DNA of 64,000 nt. It comes from Halichoerus grypus. Taxonomy: Eukaryota > Chordata > Mammalia > Carnivora > Phocidae. The stretch spans positions 65,477,239 through 65,541,238 of the forward strand of contig NC_135712.1 of assembly GCF_964656455.1 (NCBI RefSeq), written 5' to 3'. A program made the position numbers and the translations under genes. This document shows positions 47,061 to 57,160 of this stretch, piece after piece. The notes under the pieces were generated by a model that worked only from the letters and a program-made list of their open reading frames with translations, was not told where the DNA came from and searched no databases. Within the stretch, counting starts at the first letter, position 1. Each line of letters begins with the position of its first letter.

Positions 47061-47467
47061 AGAATCATTCTGTACATGAATATATTAAAGTTCCCTAATT
47101 AATCCCACTATCAAATAATTCCCTTTCCCTCCCTCAGTTATACTATTGAAGATGGGGTTTGTGAGGGGACCCCAGTTTTCAGGCTTTCTACAGAAAACCA
47201 AAAAGAGGTAACAAAATGGAGGAGGGGATCCAAAAAACTAGAGCAGATTTGGGAGCCAGAGTAAGTTAGATACTAGACTATAGGATGTGAATTTTCCATC
47301 AAAAAGAATAGTGGGAAGTGGGAGGGCATGTGACATTGTGGTCTTTGTCCTGCTTATGTATCTGGGTTTACTGACCAATAGGCAGGAATTGTTTGCCCTC
47401 TTTTTGAAAACATCTTTGTAATCCATTTAAAAATAATACTATATAGATATGTTGAAATACCATATTT

Positions 47468-47664
47468 TTTTAAAGATTTATTTATTTGAGAAAGAGAGAG
47501 AATGAAAGACCAGGGGGAGGGGCAGAGGGAGGAGAGAAAATCCACAAGCAGACTCCTCGCTGAGGAGGGAGCACATTCGGGGCTCGATCCCAGGACCTGA
47601 GATCATAAACTGAGCCAAAACCAAGAGTCTGCCACTTAACTGAGTGAGCCACCCAGGCGGCCCA
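47468..47664 (-). mobile_element. Carnivore SINE, antisense
   Basis: TTTTTTAAAGATTTATTTAT tail region, GGGGCTCGATCCCAGGACC, and terminal GAGCCACCCAGGCGGCCC. Duplication AAATACCATATTT on both sides (47455-47467 and 47665-47677). Confidence 0.94.
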
Positions 47665-47747
47665 AAATACCATATTTAAAAACAAAATAGAAACAAGATA
47701 AATTATGATACAAATCCTTCCATTAGTTATTTAAAAAATTAAAGATT

Positions 47748-47975
47748 GGGCGCCTGGGTGGCTCAGTTGGTTAAGCGACTGCCTTGGGCTCAGGTCATGA
47801 TCCTGGAGTCCCTGGATCGAGTCCCGCATCGGGCTCCCTGCTCGGCAGGGAGCCTGCTTCTCCCTCTGACCCTCCCCCATCTCATGTGCTCTCTCTCTCT
47901 CTCTCTCTCATTCTCTCTGTCTCAAATAAATAAATAAAATCTTTAAAATAAATAAAAAATAAATAAAAAATAAAT
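47748..47975 (+). mobile_element. Young carnivore SINE, sense, with AT-rich tail expansion
   Basis: GGGCGCCTGGGTGGCTCAG head, (CT)n section 47889-47909, tail extended into an ATAAATAAAA microsatellite (47947-47980). Perfect duplication AAAAAATTAAAGATT at 47733-47747 and 47976-47990. It is inverted relative to the SINE 84 bp upstream. Confidence 0.96.
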
Positions 47976-48289
47976 AAAAAATTAAAGATTATTCTAAATA
48001 CTGAATATACCCCACTCCTTCAGTTCATCTGAATTGTGAATTTACAAAATATATTTGTAACCTCTTATGAAGCATATTATGTATATTTAGTTTGCCATAT
48101 TTTGATATAAATAACTTTCTCCTTGTGCTAATTCTAAACCCAAATTACTAAAATTTGATTTCTTGGTTGTGCCTTAATCTTAATAGAATTATTTTTAATG
48201 TCTTTATAGCAACATTTGCCTGCTGCTATTATTTTTATTAGAATGATAATACTTAGGTTTCCTTTTACAAGTAGTTTAGCATGGAATAT

Positions 48290-48420
48290 AGTAGTCAGCA
48301 AAACACAGTCCATAGGCCAAATCCAGCTTGCCACCTATCTTGGTATGACTTGTGAAATAAGAATGGGTTTTTAATTTTTAAATGGTTGGGGGGGGGGAAT
48401 CAAGAGATACTATTTCATGA
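48290..48420 (+). mobile_element. Ancient DNA-transposon-derived repeat, sense fragment
   Basis: 'AGTCAGCAAAACACAGTCCATAGGCCAAATCC' and 'TGTGAAATAAGAATGGGTTTTTA' match the end of the same mammalian repeat as 13855-14015 (gtcggcaaactacggcccgcgggccaaatcc). A run of 10 G follows at 48388-48397. Confidence 0.6.
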
Positions 48421-49512
48421 CACATAAAAAATATATTTAAGTTTATATTTAGGCCTTCTAAAACCTGTTATAAAATGTATTCCAATCATATTCCAGTAGA
48501 AACATTAAAGATAGTATCAAGAATGTTATTTGACAGATTAAGCTACAAGATTAGCTATGAATTGATGAAGGGATTTTTTTTCAAAGTTATATTATTAGGT
48601 AGCAAAATTCAGAAATTTGTGAGCCAGGTTTTCTGATTTTAAATTGAATATTCTTTCTACTCTGTCATCTGCATCTTTATTTTACAATAACTTTCCTATT
48701 TGTAAAGAAAAATCACTCATTAGAAGGTATAAGTAGAAGGTATAAGGTAAAAGTATTGACAGAAAAGATGTCTAACATGATTTCCCCTTATGCATTTCTA
48801 TAACATGCATTTCAGTTAAATATTTTGAGATACCCAATGTGAAATCTTTATTAACAGATAAATAATGAGGAAAGATTATAAATAAATTATAGGTGTTTTC
48901 TTGGTCTATTCAAACATTTTCTGATAGCTTGATTTATAATATAATTAAATTCATTTTCAAATATCGTTTATTTTCAAGATCTTATCTACTGAATTTAACA
49001 TTGTACTATTCAATATGAAGTCATTTCATCTGCCATTGGCATGGTTTCCTTGACTATATCATATACACCTATAATAGAATTTTCTTTTTATTTCAAGAAA
49101 ATGTTGAGAGTTTTATCATCAGTTTTTACACTTATCAGTTATTTATGAAATGAGCTCATGCATTTGTTGCAATATTTCTTTACCTATTAGATTGATCTGA
49201 AATGGATTTTTGGTTCTTCCCAAAATAAAAAAATCCCTTCTCATATCACATGTGAAAAAAACTATGAAAAGATATACTTTAATTATTTACTGTAAGAACA
49301 ATTGCTTTCCTCATGTTTCTGTTTGCATATTAAATATTTACTACTGAATGACAACAAACTAACATCAGATAGTATTTCTGCTTCTATACATGCTCACTAA
49401 ATATAATGCTCATCAGGATTTAATAATTATACTGTAAAACAACTGTTCCCCCACACTCCTCTTTAATTTTATATAATTAACAACTGCCTTTTTCCTTTTT
49501 CTGTTGTTTCAG
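48421..49512 (+). other. STXBP5L: STXBP5L intron upstream of exon E
   Basis: Repeat-free by eye. It contains a small 13-bp tandem (TAGAAGGTATAAG, 48721-48746). It ends with a strong pyrimidine tract CCTTTTTCCTTTTTCTGTTGTTTCAG at 49487-49512, the acceptor of exon E. Confidence 0.55.
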
Positions 49513-49563
49513 TTAAAGGATCAAGAAAGTTAAGTCTGCCAACAGATCTTAAGGCTGATCTTG
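49513..49563 (+). CDS. STXBP5L: STXBP5L (tomosyn-2) cassette exon E, 51 nt, PKA/SUMO-type segment
   Basis: 51 nt, phase 1 at both ends. With the preceding G it reads V-KGSRKLSLPTDLKADL. Tomosyn-1 carries SRKLSLPTDLKPDL at the equivalent place, so homology is clear. In tomosyn-1 the serine of RKLS is reported as a PKA site (Ser724) and the lysine six residues on as a SUMO site (Lys730); here RKLS and LKAD keep both patterns, but modification of this paralog is inference. The acceptor is strong. The donor CTTG|GTACGG is weak and is followed 5 nt later by a second GT (GTACGC), pointing to regulated use. It is the last exon I can find; the next one must lie beyond 64000 or was missed. Confidence 0.92.
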
Positions 49564-51784
49564 GTACGGTACGCCAACAATTTTAAGTTTTCTTATATTC
49601 ATTTGGCTGAACATTTTTACCAACCAGTCCATGAATAACAAGTTTCCTAGATGGCAATGTTTGATGGCTTTCCAAAAAGGCTTTCTTAAAAATCACCATA
49701 CAGTTCTGTTGGCAGCATTCAACATTTCATTTGTTAACAATCATTTTACAAAATTATGTTTGATAAATCATTACACACCAAAATATATAATGTTTCATTT
49801 CTTTTTAGCATGAAAATGTTTTCGAACATTGAATAATCATGCATATGGACCCTACCCTTTGTGACTGTAATCGTGTAAATGAGCATCATTTTTTTCCCAG
49901 AATTATTTTCCCTATTCTGTGTATTAGTATTATTTAGAATTAATGCTATATAACAACAACAACAAAAAATGCCTGATACATAAAAGAAAGGAGCCCTAGC
50001 TTTTTTTTAATTTTAGAAAAGTTACAGAAAATTTGATTCACTTTTAGTTTATTGTGGGGGTCACAGGCTTATTCTTAATTCAAACTCTGAAATAAATAAT
50101 GCTTTATTACATAGATCTTCATAAACTTTTCCTTCAGAGCTTTTATCTACTTGTTCCAGCATAGGTTTTTTTTTTCCTAATTTAATTACCTTTGCTTTCA
50201 TCTCCTTTATTCTAACTTAAAGCCATAGCATTAAATCCTGCTAATGTCATGGTTAAAACAACAAAAATACAGTAATTAGTCTTTGCATTATATTTTAGAG
50301 TTTACAAAGCTGCTTCTCATATACTATTTTACCTGATTTTCTTAGCAGCTCCTTGAAGTTGCTCTTGCTATTCCCAATCTTTTTTTTTTTCTCTTCAGAG
50401 AAGAAACAGATCATGTTAATAAATGGTAAAGATTTGAAGGGAGATCATAGAACATGTTACCCAAAGTTTATAGAGCATATTCACATACCTCACCTCATTG
50501 TATCTAAATTAAATAACTGTTAAACAAATAATTTATTACATTTAATATCTAATTACATATAATCTTATATGAATTTGATTAATTCATGTTTTATAAATAT
50601 AAAGCATTAACATGCTAACATATTAGTATTATTAATTCCACATTAAATAAATTGCTATAAATTAGTATTACCATTATAATTGATAATGGACATAAAAGAA
50701 GAATCAACATTATAGTTCTATTTATTGACCTCCTACAATGTGTCAGATACTATGCTAAATGATTTGGACATATTGCCCAAGACAAGGTAGTTGATATTGT
50801 TCCCACTTTACAAATGAAGAAAGGAGATTCCCAGCCCACTTCTAGATTTATTAGAAATAGCAAAAAAAGCTATTAGTTATAATTCCAATCTGGAGATCAG
50901 TTAGCATAGTTGTTATTAATAAACATTAACAAACAATTTCTACAAATGTTAGTCTCTCAAAGTCTCCAGTTAGTCTCTCAAAGTCTCCCTCCCAACAGCT
51001 TCATTCTCACTATTTTCACGCATATTTTGAGCAAAGATGAATTATGAAAACTCAGATATATATAAAATTGTCAAGTGCTTGTCACTTTACTGAAGGATTT
51101 TTGCACTTAAAAGGATTCACAATAAAATTTCATTAAATCTCTACTTCTAAGTATGTTAATGTAATTTCATTTAAAAAAATGAAATTTCCAGAAAAAAATC
51201 ATAAGGCTTCTGAACAAGGATAAGTATCTATATAAATGTAAATTCTGGCATATAAAATCTTGGTGTAAAATATATCTGGGTTGCTTGTAACATGCTTTAG
51301 GAAGATTATTTTCCAGTAGTATATAATTAATTAGTGAAGGAGGAAGATTTGAAGCTATTGCAGAAGGCCAAATGAGGGCCTGAAGTAAAATAACAACAAA
51401 GAAAATGAAGAGAAAGCAGTCCCCATGGGAGAATTTACAACTGATGGGATTACAGTCGGTGTAACAGGGTTGGTAATGCATAGGAAAAAGGAGTCAAGAA
51501 TGACTACAAAGTGTTAAGAATAGTTCTCATGGAGAATGCCTGGTTTGAGAGGAAAGGAGAATGAGTTTGAGTTGCTACAGGGACATCCATGTTAACCACT
51601 CAGTAAGCAATTAGAAATTATTGATAACATTCATTTATATCAAGGTATTATTAGTGACTATGTACATGAACTATTCACTGAAGACAAAGGAAAAAAATGA
51701 CAAGGTGTTGGAGAGCTTTGGATACTAATGCAACTTCTTTGTTATAATAATCCTTACCTAAAGAACAATATAACAATAACAGTA
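49564..51784 (+). other. STXBP5L: STXBP5L intron downstream of exon E, with MIR remnants
   Basis: Free of LINE-1 and carnivore SINE for 2.2 kb. Weak antisense MIR patterns at 50290-50460 and 50705-50845 ('TCCCACTTTACAAATGAAGAAAGG'). A perfect 21-bp tandem pair is at 50948-50989. 51480-51620 resembles the unnamed ancient repeat of 21520-22970. Confidence 0.5.
50948..50989. repeat. Two 21-bp tandem copies
   Basis: 50948-50968 and 50969-50989 share 20 of 21 bases (GTTAGTCTCTCAAAGTCTCC plus A or C). Confidence 0.95.
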
Positions 51785-51984
51785 GGGCGCCTGGGTGGCT
51801 CAGTCGTTGGGCGTCTGCCTTCGGCTCAGGTCATGATCCCAGGGTCCTGGGATCGAGTCCCACATCGGGCTCCCTGCTCGGCGGGAAGCCTGCTTCTCCC
51901 TCTCCCACTCCCTCTGCTTGTGTTCCTGCTCTCGCTATCTCTCTCTCTGTCAAATAAATAAATAAAATCTTTAAAAAAAAAAAA
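51785..51984 (+). mobile_element. Young carnivore SINE, sense
   Basis: Consensus-like GGCGCCTGGGTGGCTCAG head, AAATAAATAAATAAAATCTT tail and A-run. Perfect duplication AACAATAACAGTA at 51772-51784 and 51985-51997. Confidence 0.97.
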
Positions 51985-51997
51985 AACAATAACAGTA

Positions 51998-52930
51998 AAA
52001 TAAAAGTAATAGCAGCAAAAACCTCATACAGTGGATACTAATGCAGTTAGAACGCTTACGTAGTTAGCATTTTATGAGGTAATTGCCAGATTCATGGGAA
52101 ATTGCTTTATACCTAACAGTTTTACATTTAGTGGAAAACTATCTTGTTTCTCATTTTTAACAAAAAAACAGACTTTTCTTTTTCCTAACAATATTTTGAA
52201 TTAAAAACCTAAAAATGAATTTTATAGAATTCAAGCTTTGAGTGTACATAATCCAGGGGCTGGCACATAACATTATGAATATATTGTTATAGATGCAACA
52301 TAGAGTACTATAAACGAAACACAGGCCCCCATAAGCCCTTAAAACATATCTATTACAAGATGAATTCCAGCCAATGAAAAGATGCATGGAGAGGCCATGG
52401 TCAAAGAACTGTAGTGATTATTTAACTTATTTAAATGTAGAACTAAAGTCAAACAACAGTGGCAAATATGATTACAAAATAGAATAAACTTAAAATCTGT
52501 AACAATATAGAAACAATAGTGAAATTTTAAAATTGAGAGATGGAACGTAGAGAGGAGGATAGAGTTGCCAAAAAGAGAATTCTATAACTAAATTTGGTGA
52601 TTAATTGGTGGTAAAGTGAGAACAAAAACAAGCAGAGGAAGAATTGCACTAAATTCACTTTTCATAGGGGAAATAAATGATTATGCATAGGTAACAATTT
52701 AAAAAGAAAAATACATATTCGAAATAACCACTAGAAAAAGGGTAAAATACCCCAAAACTTAGGCAAAGGATAATACATATAAAAAAAAAAAAATCAGGAA
52801 GATACAACCCACTAAAGTGGGAGAGTAGAACAGAGCCCTGTTCATGTTGACTGACCACAGTCTTCAAATTCTCCACTTTGAGACTCTCAGGACTGCCCAG
52901 ATTTTAGCTTTCTACCTTTTGAAAAGACCA
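51998..52930 (+). other. STXBP5L: STXBP5L intron, nothing recognised
   Basis: AT-rich sequence, possibly containing old L1-like pieces near 52430-52800. No feature could be supported. Confidence 0.4.
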
Positions 52931-52934
52931 AGAA

Positions 52935-54300
52935 GATTGTCACCGCTACAACTTTTTACTAGAGTCAATCACTTGTTATGCCTGGAATACCCAGATTGCC
53001 TTTAGCCATAATAACCAGAGTTCACATTTGTAAGAAGAATGAGAGCCAATGGGTGAAATCTCATGAACTCCAGGAGCACAATGGACACATCGCAGGTATT
53101 TATTGGTCTTTCAAGAGTGATCGCATTGTTTTTTGCCAGAGCCAGAAAGATGGTGTCTGGAAGCTAACCCTGATCTTCAGAATTAATTATGTGGCCCTTT
53201 TTGTGAAGTGGTCCCCTCTAGAGAACAAATTTGCTGTGAATAGTGAAGCACAATTCATTTCTGTTTATTACTTGAGCATGAAAATGGCAAGTGGGTAAGC
53301 AAACACATTAAAAGTTCCTTGGTTTGGATTGGCATCCCAACAATGTTTTCCTGGCAGTAGGATTATGTGACTTCAAATGCAGAGTGCTTCTGTATACATT
53401 AAAGAAGTGAATGAAAACCAACCAGTATGCTGTAGGGCAGCAAGATGCATTTTGGTTAGCTGGTATCAGTTCAGTGGTACTGGAAGCTGGGTCTCAGCTT
53501 CACCTTCTCTGCCAGTGGGAGCTCTGTAGCCTAGGTCAGCCATGACAGCAATGTGCCTATTGCTGATGCCTCAAACGGTTTTCAGGTTTCATCTGAAAAC
53601 AGTTGCTGCCACTCCTGAATGCTGAATGAATTATTTGTCTCAGATAACACAGCATTGTGTAGCTGCCAGCCATGATTGCTACCCAGTGTTCTTTAACTAA
53701 GATGACCATGGCTTCTTGACTCTAGTCTCCAAACTGGACATTCCAAAACACAGCATCCAGCACAACAGGTTAGCTATGGAACACTTCCAGAACATGGACA
53801 AGAGAGTCACAACTGAGTACTACATCACAGCCTCAGATATGCTGTAGCAGAATAGATAGCATTACTCAAGTGGACAAGCAAGATGACTGGAAATTCTGCC
53901 CCACAGGAATTAATGGAGCCATGACAACTTGAGATTTCAAAATCTTAGAATCTTCTATCCAAGCCCTTCAAATAATCTGAAGCTGAGTGAATCTCTTTGA
54001 CCTAGTATGACAGACAGCAACTGACTTCAGGTCTGTCATTTGCATGATGGTGAAGAAAACCAACAACAAGGAAACAATGAAAACATGTATCGTGCAAATA
54101 TCATTTGTATGTTTTGTTTAAATATCATTGGCAAAAGTGTTGAATGTTTTAAACATTCATCTTTTAAAATTTTTATTTATTTTTTTTGCTGTTTTATTCC
54201 ACTCTTGACCAAAGCTGCTTTTAAGCAGTTCATTATGTAAAACTGTTGCATTAACTCAAGAGGGGGAAAGAGGTGGTATGTAAATTGTCTCCTAGAAAAT
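52935..54300 (+). pseudogene. ARPC1A: ARPC1A processed pseudogene
   Basis: Intron-less, decayed copy of the WD40 subunit 1 of the Arp2/3 actin-nucleating complex. Near the start it gives LLESITCYAWN. Then, in an open stretch of about 105 codons from 52978, come ESQWVKSHELQEHNGHIAGI, SQKDGVWKLTL and VKWSPLENKFAV. Later pieces, out of frame with each other, encode GSWVSASPSLPVGAL-like (blade motif), SKLDIPKHSIQHN-like and CPTGINGAMTT-like remnants of the C-terminal blade, followed by an apparent 3' UTR. Deletions, frameshifts and stops are spread throughout (e.g. Met-Ala-Ser-Gly-stop near 53296). The complete exon order without introns shows retroposition. The A subunit fits better than ARPC1B from remembered sequence. 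No clear poly(A) tail or target duplication was found, so limits are approximate. Not expected to make protein. Confidence 0.9.
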
Positions 54301-54568
54301 TAAGTAAAAACAATCAATATGTTCTTTAAAATAGAACTAGGACGAACTGTCTCTCATGTCAATAGATGTAGGAAAATAATTTGGTTTTTATTATAAGAAA
54401 AAGACTTTTCAGCATGTGTCACATAACAAAATCCAACAAGAGAAACATCTAAAGCAAGGTGATTCAAAGGTTAGTAGTAGGGTACTAATATTCAAGTTGA
54501 GTTCAAGACAAAATACATTAAATTAGAAGAGTGCTTATATTTGTAGTGATGAAATGTACATCCACAAT

Positions 54569-54660
54569 GGTGTTATACACAACTAATGAACCATTAAACA
54601 CTACATCAAAAACTAATAATGTACTATATGCTGGCTAATTGAACATAATAATAATAAAAA
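54569..54660 (+). mobile_element. Very short young LINE-1 3' end, sense
   Basis: 'GTGTTATACACAACTAATGAACC', 'CTACATCAAAAACTAATAATG', GCTGGCTAATTGAACATAAT and an AAT-rich tail. 5' truncated to about 90 bp. Confidence 0.88.
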
Positions 54661-55336
54661 AAGAATGAAAATAAATGACAAAATTCATGAAATAGAAGTG
54701 CAAACAGAAAAAATAATAAATCAAGTAATGTGGATTAATCAAAAACTATAACAGAATAAGAAGAAATAGAAATGCAGTAATAATGAGAGATTTTAACGTA
54801 ATATAATGACAACTCAACAAAAAAGAAAGAACACTGAGGAAAAAAGAAACATAGTTTACATGGAATATTTATTTAATATATCTTGAACTTTGTACCTTAA
54901 AAGTGTTATTTTCAAGTACTAATTGAAAAATTTACAAAATTTAAACCTATATTAAAGCCACAAGAAAACCTCAATACTTAGAAGATTTCAAATCGTATTC
55001 TTTAATCACAAATTAGTGACATAAGAAAAACAAAAAATAGAAAACAAAAACAACCCCTAAAACCTGGAGGATTTTAAAACCTCACATATGTGAGGGCCTG
55101 GTTTCTAACTAGATCAGTAGCAAGATTTTTGTTTCATATCTCTAGTAATATCATGAATCAAGAACTCTGAAAATTATAGACTAAGGATCTAGAAGCTAGT
55201 GGAGAACAACTACAAAACTCCTACAGTAGAGAACAAGGGGAAGGTAGAGAAAAATTTCTGGGATGCTACAAAAGGCAACAAAAAATTTACCATAACAATT
55301 CATTACAGTTGAAATTAATTTTATTAAAAGAATTAC
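54661..55336 (+). mobile_element. Old LINE-1 ORF2 fragment
   Basis: 'GAAGAAATAGAAATGCAGTAATAATGAGAGATTTTAACG' and 'GAACTTTGTACCTTAAAAGTG' suggest decayed ORF2; assignment is weak after 55120. Confidence 0.45.
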
Positions 55337-55346
55337 AAAGACTTTT

Positions 55347-56823
55347 CATTCTCTTACACCATACACAAAGATAAACTCAAAATGGATGAAAGACCTCAAT
55401 GTGAGACAGGAATCCATCAAAATGCTAGAGGAGAACATGGACAGTAACCTCTTCGACATTGGCCACAGCAACTTCTTTCAAGACATGTCTCCAAAAGCAA
55501 GGGAAACAAAAGCAAAAATGAACTTTTGGGACTTCATCAAGATAAAAAGTTTCTGCACAGCAAAGGAAACAGTCAACAAAACTAAGAGACTACCCATGGA
55601 ATGGGAGAAGATATTTGCAAATGACATTACAGATAAATGGCTGGTATCCAAGATCTATAAAGAACTTACCAAACTCAACACTTGAAAAACAAATAATCCA
55701 GAGTTGCCTGGGTGGCTCAGTTTGTTAAGCATCTGCCTTTGGCTCAGGTCATGATCCCAGGGTCCTGGGATCAAGCCCTGCATCGGGCTCCCTGTTCGGC
55801 AGGAAGCCTGCTTTTCCCTCTCCCACTCCCCCTGCTTGTGTTCCTGCTCTTGCTATCTCTCTCTCTGTCAAATAAATAAATAAGATCTTTTAAAAAAAAG
55901 AAAGAAAGAAAGGAAAACAAATAATCCAGTCAAAAAATGGGTAGAAGACATGAACAGACACTTCTCCAAAGAAGACATACAAATGGCTAACACACACATG
56001 AAAATATGTTCAACATCACTAGCCATCAGGGAAATACAAATCAAAACCACATTGAGATACTACCTTACACCAGTTAAAATGGCAAAAATTAACAAAACAG
56101 GAAACAACAAATGTTGGTGAGGATGTGGAGAAAGGAGAACCCTCTTACACTGTTGGTGGGAATGCAAGCTGCTACAGCCACTCTGGAAAACAGTATGGAG
56201 GTTCCTCAAGATGTTAAAAATAGAGCTACCCTAGGACCCAGCAATTGCACTACTAGGTATTTACCCCAAAGATACAGATGTAGTGAAAAAAAGGGGCACC
56301 TTCACCCCAATGTTCATAGCAGCAATGTCCACAATAGCCAAACTGTGTAAGGAGCCAAGATGCCCTTCAACAGATGAATGGATGAAGAAGATGTGGTACA
56401 TATATACAATAGAATATTACTCAGCTATCAGAAAGGATGAATACCCACCATTTCCATCGACATGGATGGAACTGGAGGAGATTATGCTAAGTGAAATAAG
56501 TCAAGCAGAGAAAGACAATTATATGGTTTCACTCATATGTGCAACATAAGGAATAGCACGGAAGACCATAGGGGAAGGGAGGGAAAACTGAAGGGGGAGA
56601 AATCAGAGAGGGAGATGACCCATAAGAGACTATGGACTCCAAGAAACAAACTGAAGGTTTCAGAGGAGAGGTGGGTGGGAGGATGGGGTAGCTGAGTGAT
56701 GGATATTGAGGAGGGCATGTGTTGAGATGAGCACTGGGTGTTATACACAACTAATGAATCACTGAACACTACATCAAAAACTAATGATGTACTATACATT
56801 GGCTAACTGAACATAATAAAAAA
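55347..56823 (+). mobile_element. Young LINE-1, 5'-truncated, ORF2 C-terminus and 3' UTR
   Basis: Starts in late ORF2. 'AAACTCAAAATGGATGAAAG' gives a clean 99-codon stretch ([17 protein letters not shown]) that ends at a stop just before the inserted SINE. The continuation 55914-56550 holds more ORF2 (e.g. MKKMWYIYTIEYYSAIRKDE). The 3' UTR has GGTGGGTGGGAGGATGGGG and GAGCACTGGGTGTTATACAC, ending in ACATAATAAAAA. Duplication AAAGACTTTT at 55337-55346 and 56824-56833. Stops and a SINE make it inactive. Confidence 0.93.
55702..55913 (+). mobile_element. Carnivore SINE inside the young LINE-1
   Basis: Head AGTTGCCTGGGTGGCTCAG, tail AAATAAATAAATAAGATC followed by A/GAAA repeats. Perfect 16-bp duplication AAAACAAATAATCCAG at 55686-55701 and 55914-55929, so it is younger than the L1 it interrupts. 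Confidence 0.96.
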
Positions 56824-56963
56824 AAAGACTTTTATTTTAAAATAAGACTTTTTAGGATGCTTAAAGAGTGATAAAAAAATAACTAATTTTTTAAAAGATT
56901 AACAAATCATGAAGCTAAAGCAAGCACAAATGAAAAACCAATTAAGAATCTTGGATAACAATG

Positions 56964-57160
56964 GGAGCACCCAGGTGGCTCAGTTGAGCATCCAACTCTT
57001 GATTTGGGCTCAGGTCATGATCTCAGGGTCCTGGGATTGAGCCCCACATAGAACTCTCTGCTCAGCGGGGAGTCTGCTTGAGATTCTTTCTCTCCCTCTA
57101 CTTCTGCCCCTCCCCTCCATGCTCTCTCTCTCAAATAAATCAGTCTTTAAAAAAAAAAAA
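56964..57160 (+). mobile_element. Carnivore SINE, sense (GAGCATCCAACTCTTG type)
   Basis: GAGCACCCAGGTGGCTCAG head, then TTGAGCATCCAACTCTTGAT, GGGGAGTCTGCTTGAGATTC and CAAATAAATCAGTCTTT tail. Long duplication beginning AAGAATCTTGGATAACA (56944-56963 and 57161-57180, one mismatch). Confidence 0.95.

Noticed and set aside
52978..53298. 106-codon frame with WD40-like sequence as a new gene
   Set aside because: Continuation shows the rest of ARPC1A in broken frames without introns; it is a processed pseudogene.
55386..55685. 99-codon clean open frame ([10 protein letters not shown]…)
   Set aside because: It is the LINE-1 ORF2 C-terminal region of a 5'-truncated insertion, not a host gene.
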